Assembly (NCBI GenBank): GCA_022570795.1
Contig: JAKUDP010000010.1
Coordinates: 1,736,001 to 1,800,000, forward strand
DNA from: Sphaerulina vaccinii
Lineage: Eukaryota > Ascomycota > Dothideomycetes > Mycosphaerellales > Mycosphaerellaceae
Direction of reading: 5' to 3'
Length of the DNA: 64,000 nt
Position 1 is the stretch's first letter, and every line of letters begins with the position of its first letter. Shown here in pieces: positions 53,851 to 63,987 of this stretch. Below the pieces are notes generated by a model. That model did not search any database. It had not been told where the DNA came from and saw only the letters and a list, made by a program, of their open reading frames with translations. A program made the position numbers and the translations under genes.

Positions 53851-54928
53851 ATGTCTACTGCGAGGGAAAGACACCCACACGCTTACATCGCCAGAGATGA
53901 GGATCCTAGGAAACGGAGGCGCGTTGTTCCCATGGAGGTTTTGAGCTGTGGCTATTCTAGGTCGGCACTCCTAGTCCCTTTCTGTCATATCCGCTCAGCT
54001 AATCGTTCATCGCAGGACAGGAACAATGAGTATGTCCAGCGTCTCCATGTAACTGATGCATCTCTGACAGCTGCGCTTTCTTGTAGCACTCAGAAAAGCC
54101 CTCGAGATCCTTGGCTATCCCACATGGCACTGGGTTGAGCAAGGCTCCAATCCCCCCGATATGGACCTATGGTCTGATGCTCTACTTATGAAGTTTGATC
54201 CTGAACTTGCCGCATCGAAAGGTATCAAGCCATTTGGCCGGGCAGACTTTGACTGTCTGCTCTCGAACTGGAGCGCAACCACCGATCAGCCAGCCGCCAT
54301 ACTGTGTGAGGAACTGCTTCAAGCATATCCGGAAGTCAAGGTCATACTTCACGAGCGGGATGATGATGCTTGGTACAAATCTTTCTCCGCCACAGTGATC
54401 GATGGCACATACAATCCGTGGATCCCTTTGTGTAGCTGGCTGGATCCTGTCTTCATGAAAAGGACTTGTTATCAGACGGATCTGCTCATGAAGTACTACT
54501 TCCGGTGTGATGTGCCCAGAGCGACAGGTCTGTGGAACAACCAAGAGAGCAAGATACAATACGAGACTCATGCCAAGGAGACCTACCGGAGGCATAATGA
54601 GATGATCAAGAGAGTCACACCCGAAGAGAAGTTATTGCTGTGGAAATTCAGTGATGGCTGGGAACCACTTTGTGAGTCCTTAGCTCCTATGTCTGATGTG
54701 CTTTGTGACTTAGTACTTACTGATTCTGCAAAAGGCAAGTTTCTGGACAAGCCAGTACCAACCGTGCCGTTTCCTCGAGTCAACGAGACTGCCGCGGTGC
54801 AAGAGTTGATCGAAGTCTACATCGCACAAAGCTATAAGCGTGCCGGAGTGAAGATGCTGAAGCGGGCTATGCCATTGGCTTGTATCGGCACTGCAGTCAC
54901 TATCTGGGCTTATGGCTGGCGATTCTGA
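53851..54928 (+). CDS. Sulfotransferase-like P-loop protein
   Basis: Exons are 53851-53960, 54016-54029 (14 nt), 54087-54671 and 54735-54928, giving 300 residues. Splicing rebuilds the nucleotide-binding head VLSCGYSRTGTMTLRKAL, the PAPS 5'-phosphate-loop type motif of this family, with the 14-nt exon encoding most of RTGTMT. Downstream marks are DFDCLLSNWSATTDQPAAIL, KVILHERDDDAWYKSF and WKFSDGWEPLCKFLDKPVP with FPRVNE. A hydrophobic tail (MPLACIGTAVTIWAYGW) may anchor it. The last intron is 63 nt, a multiple of three, so the unspliced frame stays open and would add 21 residues. Such proteins are common in filamentous fungi, often of unknown substrate. A shorter start at ATG 53932 is possible. 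Confidence 0.82.
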
Positions 54929-55317
54929 AGACCACTTTACGCGATGCGCGACTTACACACGAAACGCGATCTCTGCTCACGCACCATCTAGCTCATCACA
55001 GCTTAGCGCCGATCTTACCGCATCTCCGAGATGCACTATTCAGCAGCACAGACCAGTTTCAGATCGTAAGCTTTTCGGCAGCTGTCTTCCGCCATACACT
55101 TCACCATTCTCGGCTCTTCATGATGCAAACATCCCTTAAGTGTACCAGCATGAATTGTGATGATGCAGTTGTTCCTGACTAGACATTTCGTAGCCACAGT
55201 GACGGTACTGGCGCAGTCTTGAAGAGTGGTAAGTCGAGCGTGGTCTGCAGTACCCATTCCCATCGTTGTTGCAACTTACCAGCAGTTTGGGTTGGTTTAT
55301 CTTTCTGCTCCGATACA
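54929..55317. other. Intergenic region upstream of the kinase-PHD gene
   Basis: 389 bp. The frame of the next gene is open from 55219 without a good upstream ATG context. Nothing else recognised. Confidence 0.4.
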
Positions 55318-56895
55318 ATGGTTAAACTACCGCAGCATCACGTACTGAACTATTGTTACGACAACCAAGGTGGCTGTACTCTTACCGCACTGGTGAACGG
55401 GGAGCGATTCCATGTGACAATCGATGCGAAAGAGCTCAAGGACAGGTCAAAGGCTGGCAAGAAGGTTCGACAAGAGTATCAGCGATTGTTGCAACAAGTG
55501 CAAGCAGAAGCCTCAAGTGAAGATGCTACACATCAGACTGCGCCTCTCTTCGTGCAAGAAGACGAAGCAGAGTCGTCCGACGACAAGGACAGTGGAGTCG
55601 ATGTAGGGAGCGCATCTGCTAGCAGCAATGAGAGCGAGGATGACAACGAACACGATGCTGGTCCTTCCAAGGCACTACAAAGATGGATATTGAAGCCACT
55701 CGCATCAGCTTTCTCTTCCATGCAGAAGGACACGAAACAGCGAACCGTGCAAGACTGGCACCACTGCCAAACACACTTCTACCATCTTACGATATCTTCT
55801 GGCAAGCTATCTGCTGTGCAAGACGAACCCTCGGAGTCCTTAAACAAGCGCATCGATCATCTCCTCCCAACCATCAACCTTCCGAAGTATATACAGAAGC
55901 TGAATGTGCCCTCATACACCGCATCCGATATCACAGTCCTCGCTGAAGCTGAAGGTCCTGCCGAGCTGCCGATCCATCCTACGCTCGTGGAGCGCGACGG
56001 AAAGCAGTACTTTCTCAAAGCTGTGAACAATGCCGAACCAGGTCCTACGAAACGAGAAATTCAAGTCATGAAGAAGATCGAGCTGGAAGGTCTACAGAAC
56101 GAGCTACGTGTGCCTTTGTTGCGAGGGCTAGTACATTTCGATAAGGATAGTCCTACCACGAAGATGATGGGCTTCCTGTTGGATGCCATAGAAGAACCTA
56201 CACCTTTGACGAGGATGCTGGATTCGAGTGTTCCTGAAGAAAAGAGGAACAAATGGGCGGAGGAATCGGCTAGGATGGTGGATGTACTCCATCAGCATAA
56301 CATAATCTGGGGCGACGCGAAAGGCGACAACTTCATGGTCGATAAGAACGAAGATTTGTGGATTATCGATTTCGGTGGCTCCTATACGGAAGGCTGGGTA
56401 GATCCAGAACTAAAGGACACCGAAGAGGGTGACGATCAAGGTGTTCGAAGACTCGTCAATGGTCTCCAAGATCCAGAGCATAACACACTTGATGGCGAGG
56501 AGGAAGAAGAAGTAGCAAAAGAGAAGAGTGCTAGAAGCGAAGATGCAGCCTCCAAGCAGCATGAGAGTGGACACCCTCAGAGTCTCAAGAGAAAGCATCA
56601 GAAGTCTGCTGAGGAGGAACAAGTGGAAGCAAACGATCGAGCCGCGAAGCAGCAGAAGAGATCCGAAGACAGCGTGGACGAAGCTCATATGCCATTTGAG
56701 ACTTCTGAAGATGACGAGGCCGAACAAGTTGAGCCAAAGTACTGCTATTGTGGTGGACCTGATTCTGGTCGAATGCTGGCGTGCGACGGCGAGGACTGCG
56801 AAAGAGAGTGGTTTCATTTCAAGTGCGTGGGCATCGATGAAGCGCCAAAGGAAAAGAAATGGTATTGTGATGCTTGTGCGACGGCGGAGGAATGA
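55318..56895 (+). CDS. Protein kinase-like domain fused to a PHD finger
   Basis: A single exon of 525 residues from ATG 55318 (MVKLPQHHVLNYCYD). The kinase-like domain occupies about residues 215-360. A candidate ATP-lysine is in YFLKAVNN. The catalytic loop is IIWGDAKGDNFM, with Asp at about 333. The magnesium motif is IIDFGGSY, with Asp at about 351. The short lobe resembles atypical or aminoglycoside-type kinases more than typical Ser/Thr kinases. A long acidic and basic linker with LKRKHQK follows, probably a nuclear signal. The C-terminal PHD finger (about 474-522) starts YCYCGGPDSGRMLACD and ends WYCDACA, with the C4HC3 set intact. This is ING-like and suggests binding to methylated histone H3K4. 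It is convergent with the SNF2 gene. Confidence 0.88.
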   Translation: MVKLPQHHVLNYCYDNQGGCTLTALVNGERFHVTIDAKELKDRSKAGKKVRQEYQRLLQQVQAEASSEDATHQTAPLFVQEDEAESSDDKDSGVDVGSASASSNESEDDNEHDAGPSKALQRWILKPLASAFSSMQKDTKQRTVQDWHHCQTHFYHLTISSGKLSAVQDEPSESLNKRIDHLLPTINLPKYIQKLNVPSYTASDITVLAEAEGPAELPIHPTLVERDGKQYFLKAVNNAEPGPTKREIQVMKKIELEGLQNELRVPLLRGLVHFDKDSPTTKMMGFLLDAIEEPTPLTRMLDSSVPEEKRNKWAEESARMVDVLHQHNIIWGDAKGDNFMVDKNEDLWIIDFGGSYTEGWVDPELKDTEEGDDQGVRRLVNGLQDPEHNTLDGEEEEEVAKEKSARSEDAASKQHESGHPQSLKRKHQKSAEEEQVEANDRAAKQQKRSEDSVDEAHMPFETSEDDEAEQVEPKYCYCGGPDSGRMLACDGEDCEREWFHFKCVGIDEAPKEKKWYCDACATAEE

Positions 56896-57023
56896 AGTCA
56901 GCACACTTCGCCTGCGTATGCTCCCGGCTTTTGCATCTGCAGACTGCTAGTATCGTTCGTGACTGTATTCGTAGCTCATGGTATTTGCGGAGTTCTGTTC
57001 GCAGCCTCTGTACACTTACGCAC

Positions 57024-60000
57024 TCATTCGTCATCCACTACCATGCGATCTGGCTCATTAGGATCAGTGATATCAATCAGTCCGGCTGACTTCCTTGTTT
57101 GAACTGCATGCTGACCATCACCGAGATAAGGACGATTCCACAGAGGCTCTGCCTGTCCAAGGGTTGCCATCTGACCAGCTCCAGGCTCCTTCTCTTCATC
57201 GCTGAGTGCCAGCAGTCTCGCGTTCTGAATAATAGCTCGAATGCCTCCATCATCCTCAAGGGCTTTCGCGTCAAGATGTTCGGCCCTAGTCATCTTTTGA
57301 GAACGCTCATGCATAGCTTGCTCAATTGAGCCTTCTAAGATCAGGGTTTCGCACATGACTGGACGTGTTTGACCAATCCTGTGGGCTCTCTTCAATGCTT
57401 GCGCTTCCACGTCGGGCTTGCAGACAGGATTCAAAAACCACACCCGAGAGGCGGCGCACAGATTGAGACCGAAAGCAGCCTGTCCGACGTCCATAAGCAA
57501 GACTCTGAGATCATCCTCCTCCTGGAAAGCGACAACGTATCTGGCCTTCAGGTTCCCAGAAAGTGATTTCGCGTAGATCTCGTGCTTTATGTTCAACAAT
57601 TCGAGGAACTGCGAGATGTAGTATGCGGCATTATCACCAGAGTAGAATACCAAGATCTTTTCATCTCGATAGTGCCTCGAGATCTCTGAAATGACGTAAG
57701 AGAGTTTGGCAGACGTGGTGCCCACAATACGAGCTTGAGAATAGGGTGAATCGGGTGCAAGGCGAATCTGTGATTGCTCCGCATTCGATGTCGCCTCTTC
57801 CAGTAAGGCTGTCTTTGCATGCAGCTCTTTCCTCAAATGTCGTCGTTTGGCACTTTTCGACTCCTGTCGTGGTTTTGCTACCTTGAACGGCCTGTTTTGA
57901 GACTTCCGCGGGGAGCCCTGTTTGCCACCAGTATAGTGCGAGCCTCGACGTAGGAGAGATGGCTCGCCATCGATGCTCGAGACTGGGACTCCTGCCTTCG
58001 ACAAGAGTGGTTTCGCAGATGCATCTGCGCCTTCGCCCGTTGACGCGGGTTCCTGCCGGACGACAGCGAGCGACTTGATACCAACACCAGCTAAGCCCTC
58101 TCCTGGGTCAGTGTGGGCTAGGCGTTGATTGACGAAGGTCTGTGCTTCAAGCAATTGCGATATCCCGGTCAGCAGTGGTGCGGTCTCTGCATCAAATCTC
58201 CAATGCTCAGCAGTATCTGCTGGCCACTGTTGAACATAGACGCCGAGTTCGTGGGACCGAGACATTGAGACCCAGCCTTGGGAGCTCAAAATGTCCTGCG
58301 TGCAACGCAGAGTTTCTGTCAATAGCTCTCGGTCTTCTGGGGAGCATGCGGAGTCTTCCTTGGCCAGGTAGTTGTTGCTGTTCTTGATACTCGCAAGAAC
58401 GTCATCTTCACTAAATCCGGACCAGAAAAATGCAGACTGCCTGAGATTGCGAACAAGTTGCAGTCGCGACGATGTACTGTTCTTGTGAAACAAGTAATCG
58501 GTGTCTGTTCGTTCGGATGTGACCGCGTTCGCCGTTAGCACTAAGACGAACAGATTTGCTGTGAGCTTATCGTAGAAGCTCGGCTCTAATGTCACAATCG
58601 AATGATGCAGAGGTGGCAATGCAATATCGCGGTCGTAGTCTCCGGGTCTGGTCTTGATAACAATACCCTCTAGCATCCTCCGCAGACACATTGAGAAGCC
58701 CGAGAACGTCCTCTCGCGGCGATCCTCATGTCGGTACAGATAGTCTTTACCTTCGCTTGTCTTCCAAGGAGTGGCTCTCAAGAAGCCGCTGGCAAGTGAG
58801 TTGAGGCTGTTAATAGCGCCACCTTTATCGAGCTTGACGTCGAACTCACGCCGCAAGTCGAGTGCAGTATCTCTGTCGAAATCTGAAGATTGAAAATCTA
58901 CCTCGACGCCCAGTAACTCTTTCGCTGGGGTGCCCGAGACAACCCACCGATGGTCGGCTTTGACCAATTTATCCGCCACAAGGATAGTTCGCGTCCTCCC
59001 TCCTGAGCTGAAGAAGTGGCCTTCGTCGACAATTATGCGTTTGAAGTGTAGTTCTTTCAGTGGAGAAGAGTACAAGTCACTCTCGGTCAAGCATTGGCAA
59101 TCTGGCTTTCGTGAAGACCCAATGTACGTGCACCGACAGTTTGTGGCGTTCTTTGGCATTCGCCTGCCATCGTCGGCCTGTCCATCTTGCAACTCCATAT
59201 CAAAACGGTTCCGGGTGAAGAGGATTACGTCGTACTCGAGCAAGACAGTTGCATTTGGTAGTGGCTTCTTCCTATCATCCATCACCAGGACCTTCAAGAT
59301 ACCTTCCTCAACGTGCTTGTTGATCTCGCTCGTCCACTGCTTACACAAGTTCTGAGGTACTACGACTATCGTTGTAGACGCCATGGTTATGTGTTGAGGT
59401 GCCTTGAGAATAGTGTTCCGATTCCACCTCACAGGCTCGGAAGGAATCTCGTAAGATGGCGGGTTTTGCTGCAGAAGAGATTGGCAAATACTCATCTCTT
59501 CTCCAGCTCCAGTCGCCTTCTGTATGCGATCAAGTTCAACCTTGTATGGCACAGACCTCCTGTTGATCGCCGAGATTGACATGTCGACCAAGCTGCCTAC
59601 TCGAGATCGTAATGGTATGGTTGCATATGCCTCGGGCATCTTCGAAGGATAATTTTTGGTGGCGACAATGAGTGCGAGGCATATCACAGTCTTTCCGTAG
59701 CCCATAGTTTCTGCCAAAATGCCTCCACGAGCTGCCTCCTGGTATTTTGGGTCCTTCAAGAATTGCATCTCTCTTGGTGAGTAGTAGAATATGGTGCCGT
59801 CTACTGCCCGGCGCTGCTCCAGACGTACATCGAGGTCGATCCTGGAGGCAGCTTCACGATGCATCATTGCACCGGCCGAGCGTCGCTGATACGGATATAG
59901 GCAAGTCTTTAGTCCTGCCACATCGTGATCCAGGTCTAACAAATCTTCAAGACCTTCTCTAGCATACTGTTCTGCTATGTCGCGAGTGTTCGGATTCGGT

Positions 60001-60590
60001 GAAGGTACCTTGTTAAACATGTAAAATAGGCTCGAATTGTCCAAATCTCTGGTTGCCCACATATCAAATTTGCAGGAGACATGTTGGTTATAGCGTCCGT
60101 TCCACAAGTCTGGACTGAGATCGACACTGGTAACAATGTGTGAGATGGCAGACAAGAGTGTCGGGTTCCCGCGGTCAAACGAGCTCAAGCCAATATCATT
60201 GTATAACAGATAGACTCGAAAGATCAACAGCTCTGGCCGCATTTCACATCTCCTGTAATGTAAACGGGTCCAACCAGATCGTAACAGCCTAGCAAGGCTC
60301 GTGGCGAGGTCTGCTGAGTCGAAGCTGAGTAGAGGGAAGGTTGTCACTTCTTCCCAGTGGCCTTGCTGATCGTGCTCGTCCAGTCGTGTGAAGTCCTCAA
60401 AGCATAGGCATCCAAGGGGGAGATAATTCGATAGATTCGAGACGATCTTGACAGCACTTTCTGATAATTGAGAGAGTATTGGTGAAGACGTTGATGAAGC
60501 CGAGGATGGCGAGCTGACGCTGGATGTAGCTTCGCCCTCACTTCCAGAAGTGCTCGCTGTGGCTTCAGCGTCAAGTGTGTCGAAATCCAT
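57024..60590 (-). CDS. SNF2-family ATPase / helicase-like protein
   Basis: A single exon of 1188 residues from ATG 60590 (MDFDTLDAEATASTSG). The SNF2 N-terminal ATPase has Walker A in GGILAETMGYGKT (about residues 288-301) and a DEGH box at about 522-525. The C-terminal helicase half includes ILVFYSGDNAAYYISQFLEL, then DVGQAAFGLNLCAASRVWFLNP and ALKRAHRIGQTRPV. The motif I environment is slightly unusual, with ETMGYGKT against the common DEMGLGKT. There is a long insert between the two halves (about 600-960), as in Rad5/Rad16-type proteins, but I see no RING finger. The role is likely chromatin or DNA-repair related. Closest named family: Rad5/Rad16-like or Irc20-like group, not decided. Confidence 0.9.
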   Translation of the reverse strand: MDFDTLDAEATASTSGSEGEATSSVSSPSSASSTSSPILSQLSESAVKIVSNLSNYLPLGCLCFEDFTRLDEHDQQGHWEEVTTFPLLSFDSADLATSLARLLRSGWTRLHYRRCEMRPELLIFRVYLLYNDIGLSSFDRGNPTLLSAISHIVTSVDLSPDLWNGRYNQHVSCKFDMWATRDLDNSSLFYMFNKVPSPNPNTRDIAEQYAREGLEDLLDLDHDVAGLKTCLYPYQRRSAGAMMHREAASRIDLDVRLEQRRAVDGTIFYYSPREMQFLKDPKYQEAARGGILAETMGYGKTVICLALIVATKNYPSKMPEAYATIPLRSRVGSLVDMSISAINRRSVPYKVELDRIQKATGAGEEMSICQSLLQQNPPSYEIPSEPVRWNRNTILKAPQHITMASTTIVVVPQNLCKQWTSEINKHVEEGILKVLVMDDRKKPLPNATVLLEYDVILFTRNRFDMELQDGQADDGRRMPKNATNCRCTYIGSSRKPDCQCLTESDLYSSPLKELHFKRIIVDEGHFFSSGGRTRTILVADKLVKADHRWVVSGTPAKELLGVEVDFQSSDFDRDTALDLRREFDVKLDKGGAINSLNSLASGFLRATPWKTSEGKDYLYRHEDRRERTFSGFSMCLRRMLEGIVIKTRPGDYDRDIALPPLHHSIVTLEPSFYDKLTANLFVLVLTANAVTSERTDTDYLFHKNSTSSRLQLVRNLRQSAFFWSGFSEDDVLASIKNSNNYLAKEDSACSPEDRELLTETLRCTQDILSSQGWVSMSRSHELGVYVQQWPADTAEHWRFDAETAPLLTGISQLLEAQTFVNQRLAHTDPGEGLAGVGIKSLAVVRQEPASTGEGADASAKPLLSKAGVPVSSIDGEPSLLRRGSHYTGGKQGSPRKSQNRPFKVAKPRQESKSAKRRHLRKELHAKTALLEEATSNAEQSQIRLAPDSPYSQARIVGTTSAKLSYVISEISRHYRDEKILVFYSGDNAAYYISQFLELLNIKHEIYAKSLSGNLKARYVVAFQEEDDLRVLLMDVGQAAFGLNLCAASRVWFLNPVCKPDVEAQALKRAHRIGQTRPVMCETLILEGSIEQAMHERSQKMTRAEHLDAKALEDDGGIRAIIQNARLLALSDEEKEPGAGQMATLGQAEPLWNRPYLGDGQHAVQTRKSAGLIDITDPNEPDRMVVDDE

Positions 60591-60968
60591 GATAGACAAG
60601 CGGCTTTTTGCTGGCAGTACCCGGCTGTATGCAAGCGCTGGCTGCAGCTTTCCGTCCGGGCACAAGTTATGCCTATGGTGGCGGCGGCAAGAGACTGGTC
60701 GTTGAGGACGACCAAATGTGTATTGATCGCAGCGGCCTTACCATCATTAGTTTCCCAGTGTACCCTCAAGTGCTTCTCGACTTCGTTGGGTGGAAGTATG
60801 CGAGGAGGCAGAAGGACGGATGAAGTAGCCTGGTAGAAGGGAAGGAGCCAAAGCTTGGCAGTCACTAGCGCGACTTCACTTTACACATCTTACAGTACAT
60901 TCACTGACGTTGACATCAACGTACCATCTCTCATATTCAACGTGTCGAGAGAATCCATCAGCACTGCT
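60591..60968. promoter_or_regulatory. Divergent promoter of the SNF2 gene and TRM8
   Basis: 378 bp between the ATGs. It contains a minus-strand open frame without ATG, treated as non-coding. No specific site assigned. Confidence 0.4.
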
Positions 60969-61844
60969 ATGGCTGGTCCGGCGAAGAAGCGCCAAAAGCG
61001 CGAAGAAAAGCAGGAAGGAGAGTTGCCACAGAAAAAATACTACCGCCAACGAGCACATGCAAATCCTTTCTCGGATCATGACTTGACATAGTGAGTCTTC
61101 TCGACTTTGCGACCATTACGGAGGGCGACACTGATCTCACATAAAAGTCCAGAATCTCCTGACGCCATGGACTGGAGCCAGTACTACCCGAAGTTCGTCG
61201 CTGAGCAAGACAGCACAGCAGCAGGGCCATCGGACAATGACTCAGCACGACCAACGAAGCTGTCCAAGGAAGTCACGATAGCAGACATTGGCTGCGGATT
61301 CGGAGGTCTATCCTTCGCTCTCTCTCCAAAGTTTCCCGACCAGCTCATCTTGGGCATGGAGATCAGGACGTCAGTCACAGAATTCGTACAAGACAAAGCG
61401 AAAGCACTTCGCACACAGCATGCCGCGACTGGAGGTTATCAAAACGTGTCATGCGTACGAGCGAACACGATGAAGTTCCTGCCAAACTTCTTCCGCAAGA
61501 ATCAGCTGGAGAAGATATTCTTGTGCTTTCCTGATCCGCATTTTAAGCAGAGGAAGCACAAAGCCAGAATCGTGAGCACCACGCTGAATTCCGAGTATGC
61601 GTTCGTCATGAAGCCAGGAGGCAAGGTCTATACCATTACGGATGTGGAGGACTTGCATCTATGGATGGTCGAGCATTTACTAGCACATCCTAGTTTCGAA
61701 CGTGTGGCGGACGAGGAGCTGGAGGGAGACGAGTGCGTGAGTACAATGCGCGTGGAGACGGAAGAAGGCAAGAAAGTCGAGCGCAATAACGGCAAGAAGT
61801 ACGTAGCAGTATTTCGAAGACTGGAACATCCACCTTGGCCGTAG
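60969..61844 (+). CDS. TRM8: TRM8, tRNA (guanine-N7-)-methyltransferase catalytic subunit
   Basis: SAM-dependent enzyme making m7G46 in tRNA together with Trm82. Exons are 60969-61090 and 61148-61844, with a 57-nt intron (GTGAGT donor, AAAAG acceptor), giving 272 residues. The basic head is MAGPAKKRQKREEKQEG. The family motif HANPFSDHDLTYPESPDAMDW is rebuilt across the intron. The SAM-binding site is IADIGCGFGGLSFAL at about 85-99. The TrmB signature FLCFPDPHFKQRKHKARIV is present. Nuclear by family. Confidence 0.96.
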
Positions 61845-62244
61845 TCAGAGTAGATGTAGGTTGGGATAGAATCTGATCTGATGAACGGGCAGACTTCTCG
61901 TTCTGATGTCTGTATATTCTGGAATTGACATTAAGTTTCGTTACATTGTTATTCAGCCAAAGCTCAGTCAAGGCAATTATGTCCCTCGCCATGCCGCAAT
62001 TCGCACTATGATTACAGAGGTTCAGAGGTTCCCATACCTCAAGTCATCAAGACTGGGAGCCAAAGTCTCCAAGCCCGCTAAGATCGCTCGCAAGATGTCA
62101 TTATGTGTGCGCTTCATCCTGCGCTATGTGCGCGCGTAGTCCTCATATCGTGGGGTGACCAGCTCATCTGGTATTCGACTCAGACCAAAGCGCTAACAAA
62201 CTAGAAAAATAAAACAGCGGGATGCGGTGTGTGCAACATGGCGC
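61845..62244. other. Intergenic region between convergent 3' ends
   Basis: 400 bp. Nothing recognised. Confidence 0.4.
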
Positions 62245-63987
62245 TCATGAGCTGGAACTGCCTGGGCTACTCGAACCCGTGCCAGACTTGGCCTCCGCCT
62301 TCTTCGCCTTGCTCTTGCCAAAGTCCTCGGAAGTATGGTTCGTGAAGGAGAAGTTTTTGGGTCCACCTTCACTTGCAGCTTTACGCGGGGTAGCAGCTCG
62401 CTTCACGTCAGAAGGAGGACTGTATTCGTGAAATATTATCGGCTGTGAATTTTGCTTCGGGGGCTGCGAAGTGACATGCATGCCAGAGGATGTCCCTGCA
62501 TTGGGCACAAAACTGTATTGCTGCGATGGTTGTGGAGGGTGGCCTGGCGACTGCGACACAAACTGCAGCTGCTGCATATACGCCGTGGTGAGCAGTCCTT
62601 GGGAGTTCACGGCTGGTATGCCGAATGGCATTGATAGTTGCGGCGCCGCGTCCGAAGCTACGACAAATTGCGCAGCTGGAGCGTATTGTGGGGCAGACAT
62701 CTGAAACTGTTGCTCTGACACTGGCATGTTGACGAAGTGCTGGCCAGGCGCTGTTGAAAAGGCTTGCTGAGGTTGCTGGAACTGTACAGACGGTGCTTGT
62801 GACTGAGGCTGCATTGGCTGGGGTGGTGGCGGCATGAAGGCATGTGCAGGGAACGTTGTCTGCACTGCTGGCGCAGACTGTGGAGGTGTATTTTCGGTGA
62901 TAACCGTACTGCCTATGCGATGTCCCATCTGATGATGGTGATGGTGGTACATCGGCGTCTGTGGAGGAGATGTGAAGTTTTGAGATTGGCCGGATGCAGT
63001 GCTAGCGTAAGTGACCTTGTGCTCCGGATCCAGCTCGCTGATACTCGCCTGTCGGTTGAAGTTGCTGGACGACTGCCACGGAGGAAACTGCGGCCTAGCT
63101 TGGTCTTGTCGAGCGCTGGGCGACAGAGGTGTTGGAGGCGCTAGGGAGCTGGCACTGGCACAAGATGCTGAAGCATTCCTCTGATTGACCTCCATGGCCT
63201 GCTCAAATGTGAAGTGCATAGGGGACCTCTGTGCGGAGCCTGGCGTGGACTTCATCACTCGGCCTTGTGCCACTCCATTGATTACATTAGAAGATCTGAT
63301 CCGTCGTATTCCTGGCTGTGTTCCTGCTATATTCTGTGTCTGATGGTTGGGCGATGCTGGCTGGACCGCACCACTGTACGATTGACTTCGTACAGAAGTA
63401 ACCCCGATTGGAGCAGGCCGTGGTCGTTGACGTCTCGCAGCTAAGCTCCCTCCATTACCCTGCGGTGGTGTTGGCGACTTGAACGTCGCATTCTGTTGTG
63501 GCTGTGGCGTCTGAATGCCAATGGAGCTCATCTGTTGCGCAAGTGCCATGCCATTCTGTGAATCTCTTCTGACAAACTTCTCGTCGCAAGGCCAAGCCAT
63601 GGGGTGCTCGGGCTGTGTTTGCTGCTGTTGTAGTTGCTGCTGCTGAGCTTGTCGTTCGACCCCTTGGAACTGCTGGTGGAGATCATTGACATCCACAGGT
63701 ACAGATTGGCCGGGCTGCCATTGACCCGAGGTAGTCTGTTGTTGAGACGCAACCATCATCGGATATGGATCCTCAGTATCCGAATTTGATACTGAAGAGC
63801 TGCGGCTGTCCGTCCAATCAGAAGTAGTGGCAGACAGTGCCGCATGTTCCTGCATAGCGGAGGAAGACGGAAACAAGTTCTGCTCGGAGATGGTTGAGGG
63901 TATGCTCGAGTCGTTGCTAGATAGAGGTGCGGTCATAGGTGCCGGAAACGAGAATGTCCCATCATTCTTGAAGTCGTTCTGGTCCAT
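62245..63987 (-). CDS. Gln/Pro/Ser-rich protein, possible transcriptional regulator
   Basis: A single exon of 580 residues within the window, from ATG 63987 to TGA at 62245. The protein is largely low complexity, with Gln runs (QQQQLQQQQ), a His run (HHHHH) and much Pro/Ser. Conserved-looking islands are GIRRIRSSNVINGVAQGRV, SPMHFTFEQAMEVNQ, and a C-terminal PIIFHEYSPPSDVKRAATP with KNFSFTNHTSEDFGKSKAKK. A basic C-terminus could be a nuclear signal. No zinc finger or other DNA-binding domain is visible. These islands look like ones shared by fungal regulators, though I cannot name the family. The ATG is 14 bp from the window edge, so upstream exons or a promoter cannot be excluded. Confidence 0.8.
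   Translation of the reverse strand: MDQNDFKNDGTFSFPAPMTAPLSSNDSSIPSTISEQNLFPSSSAMQEHAALSATTSDWTDSRSSSVSNSDTEDPYPMMVASQQQTTSGQWQPGQSVPVDVNDLHQQFQGVERQAQQQQLQQQQTQPEHPMAWPCDEKFVRRDSQNGMALAQQMSSIGIQTPQPQQNATFKSPTPPQGNGGSLAARRQRPRPAPIGVTSVRSQSYSGAVQPASPNHQTQNIAGTQPGIRRIRSSNVINGVAQGRVMKSTPGSAQRSPMHFTFEQAMEVNQRNASASCASASSLAPPTPLSPSARQDQARPQFPPWQSSSNFNRQASISELDPEHKVTYASTASGQSQNFTSPPQTPMYHHHHHQMGHRIGSTVITENTPPQSAPAVQTTFPAHAFMPPPPQPMQPQSQAPSVQFQQPQQAFSTAPGQHFVNMPVSEQQFQMSAPQYAPAAQFVVASDAAPQLSMPFGIPAVNSQGLLTTAYMQQLQFVSQSPGHPPQPSQQYSFVPNAGTSSGMHVTSQPPKQNSQPIIFHEYSPPSDVKRAATPRKAASEGGPKNFSFTNHTSEDFGKSKAKKAEAKSGTGSSSPGSSSS

Noticed and set aside
60344..60865. Open minus-strand frame that could be an N-terminal exon of the SNF2 protein
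   Set aside because: It begins with GTG directly after an in-frame TAG and has no ATG, so it cannot start translation. The SNF2 frame has its own ATG at 60590.
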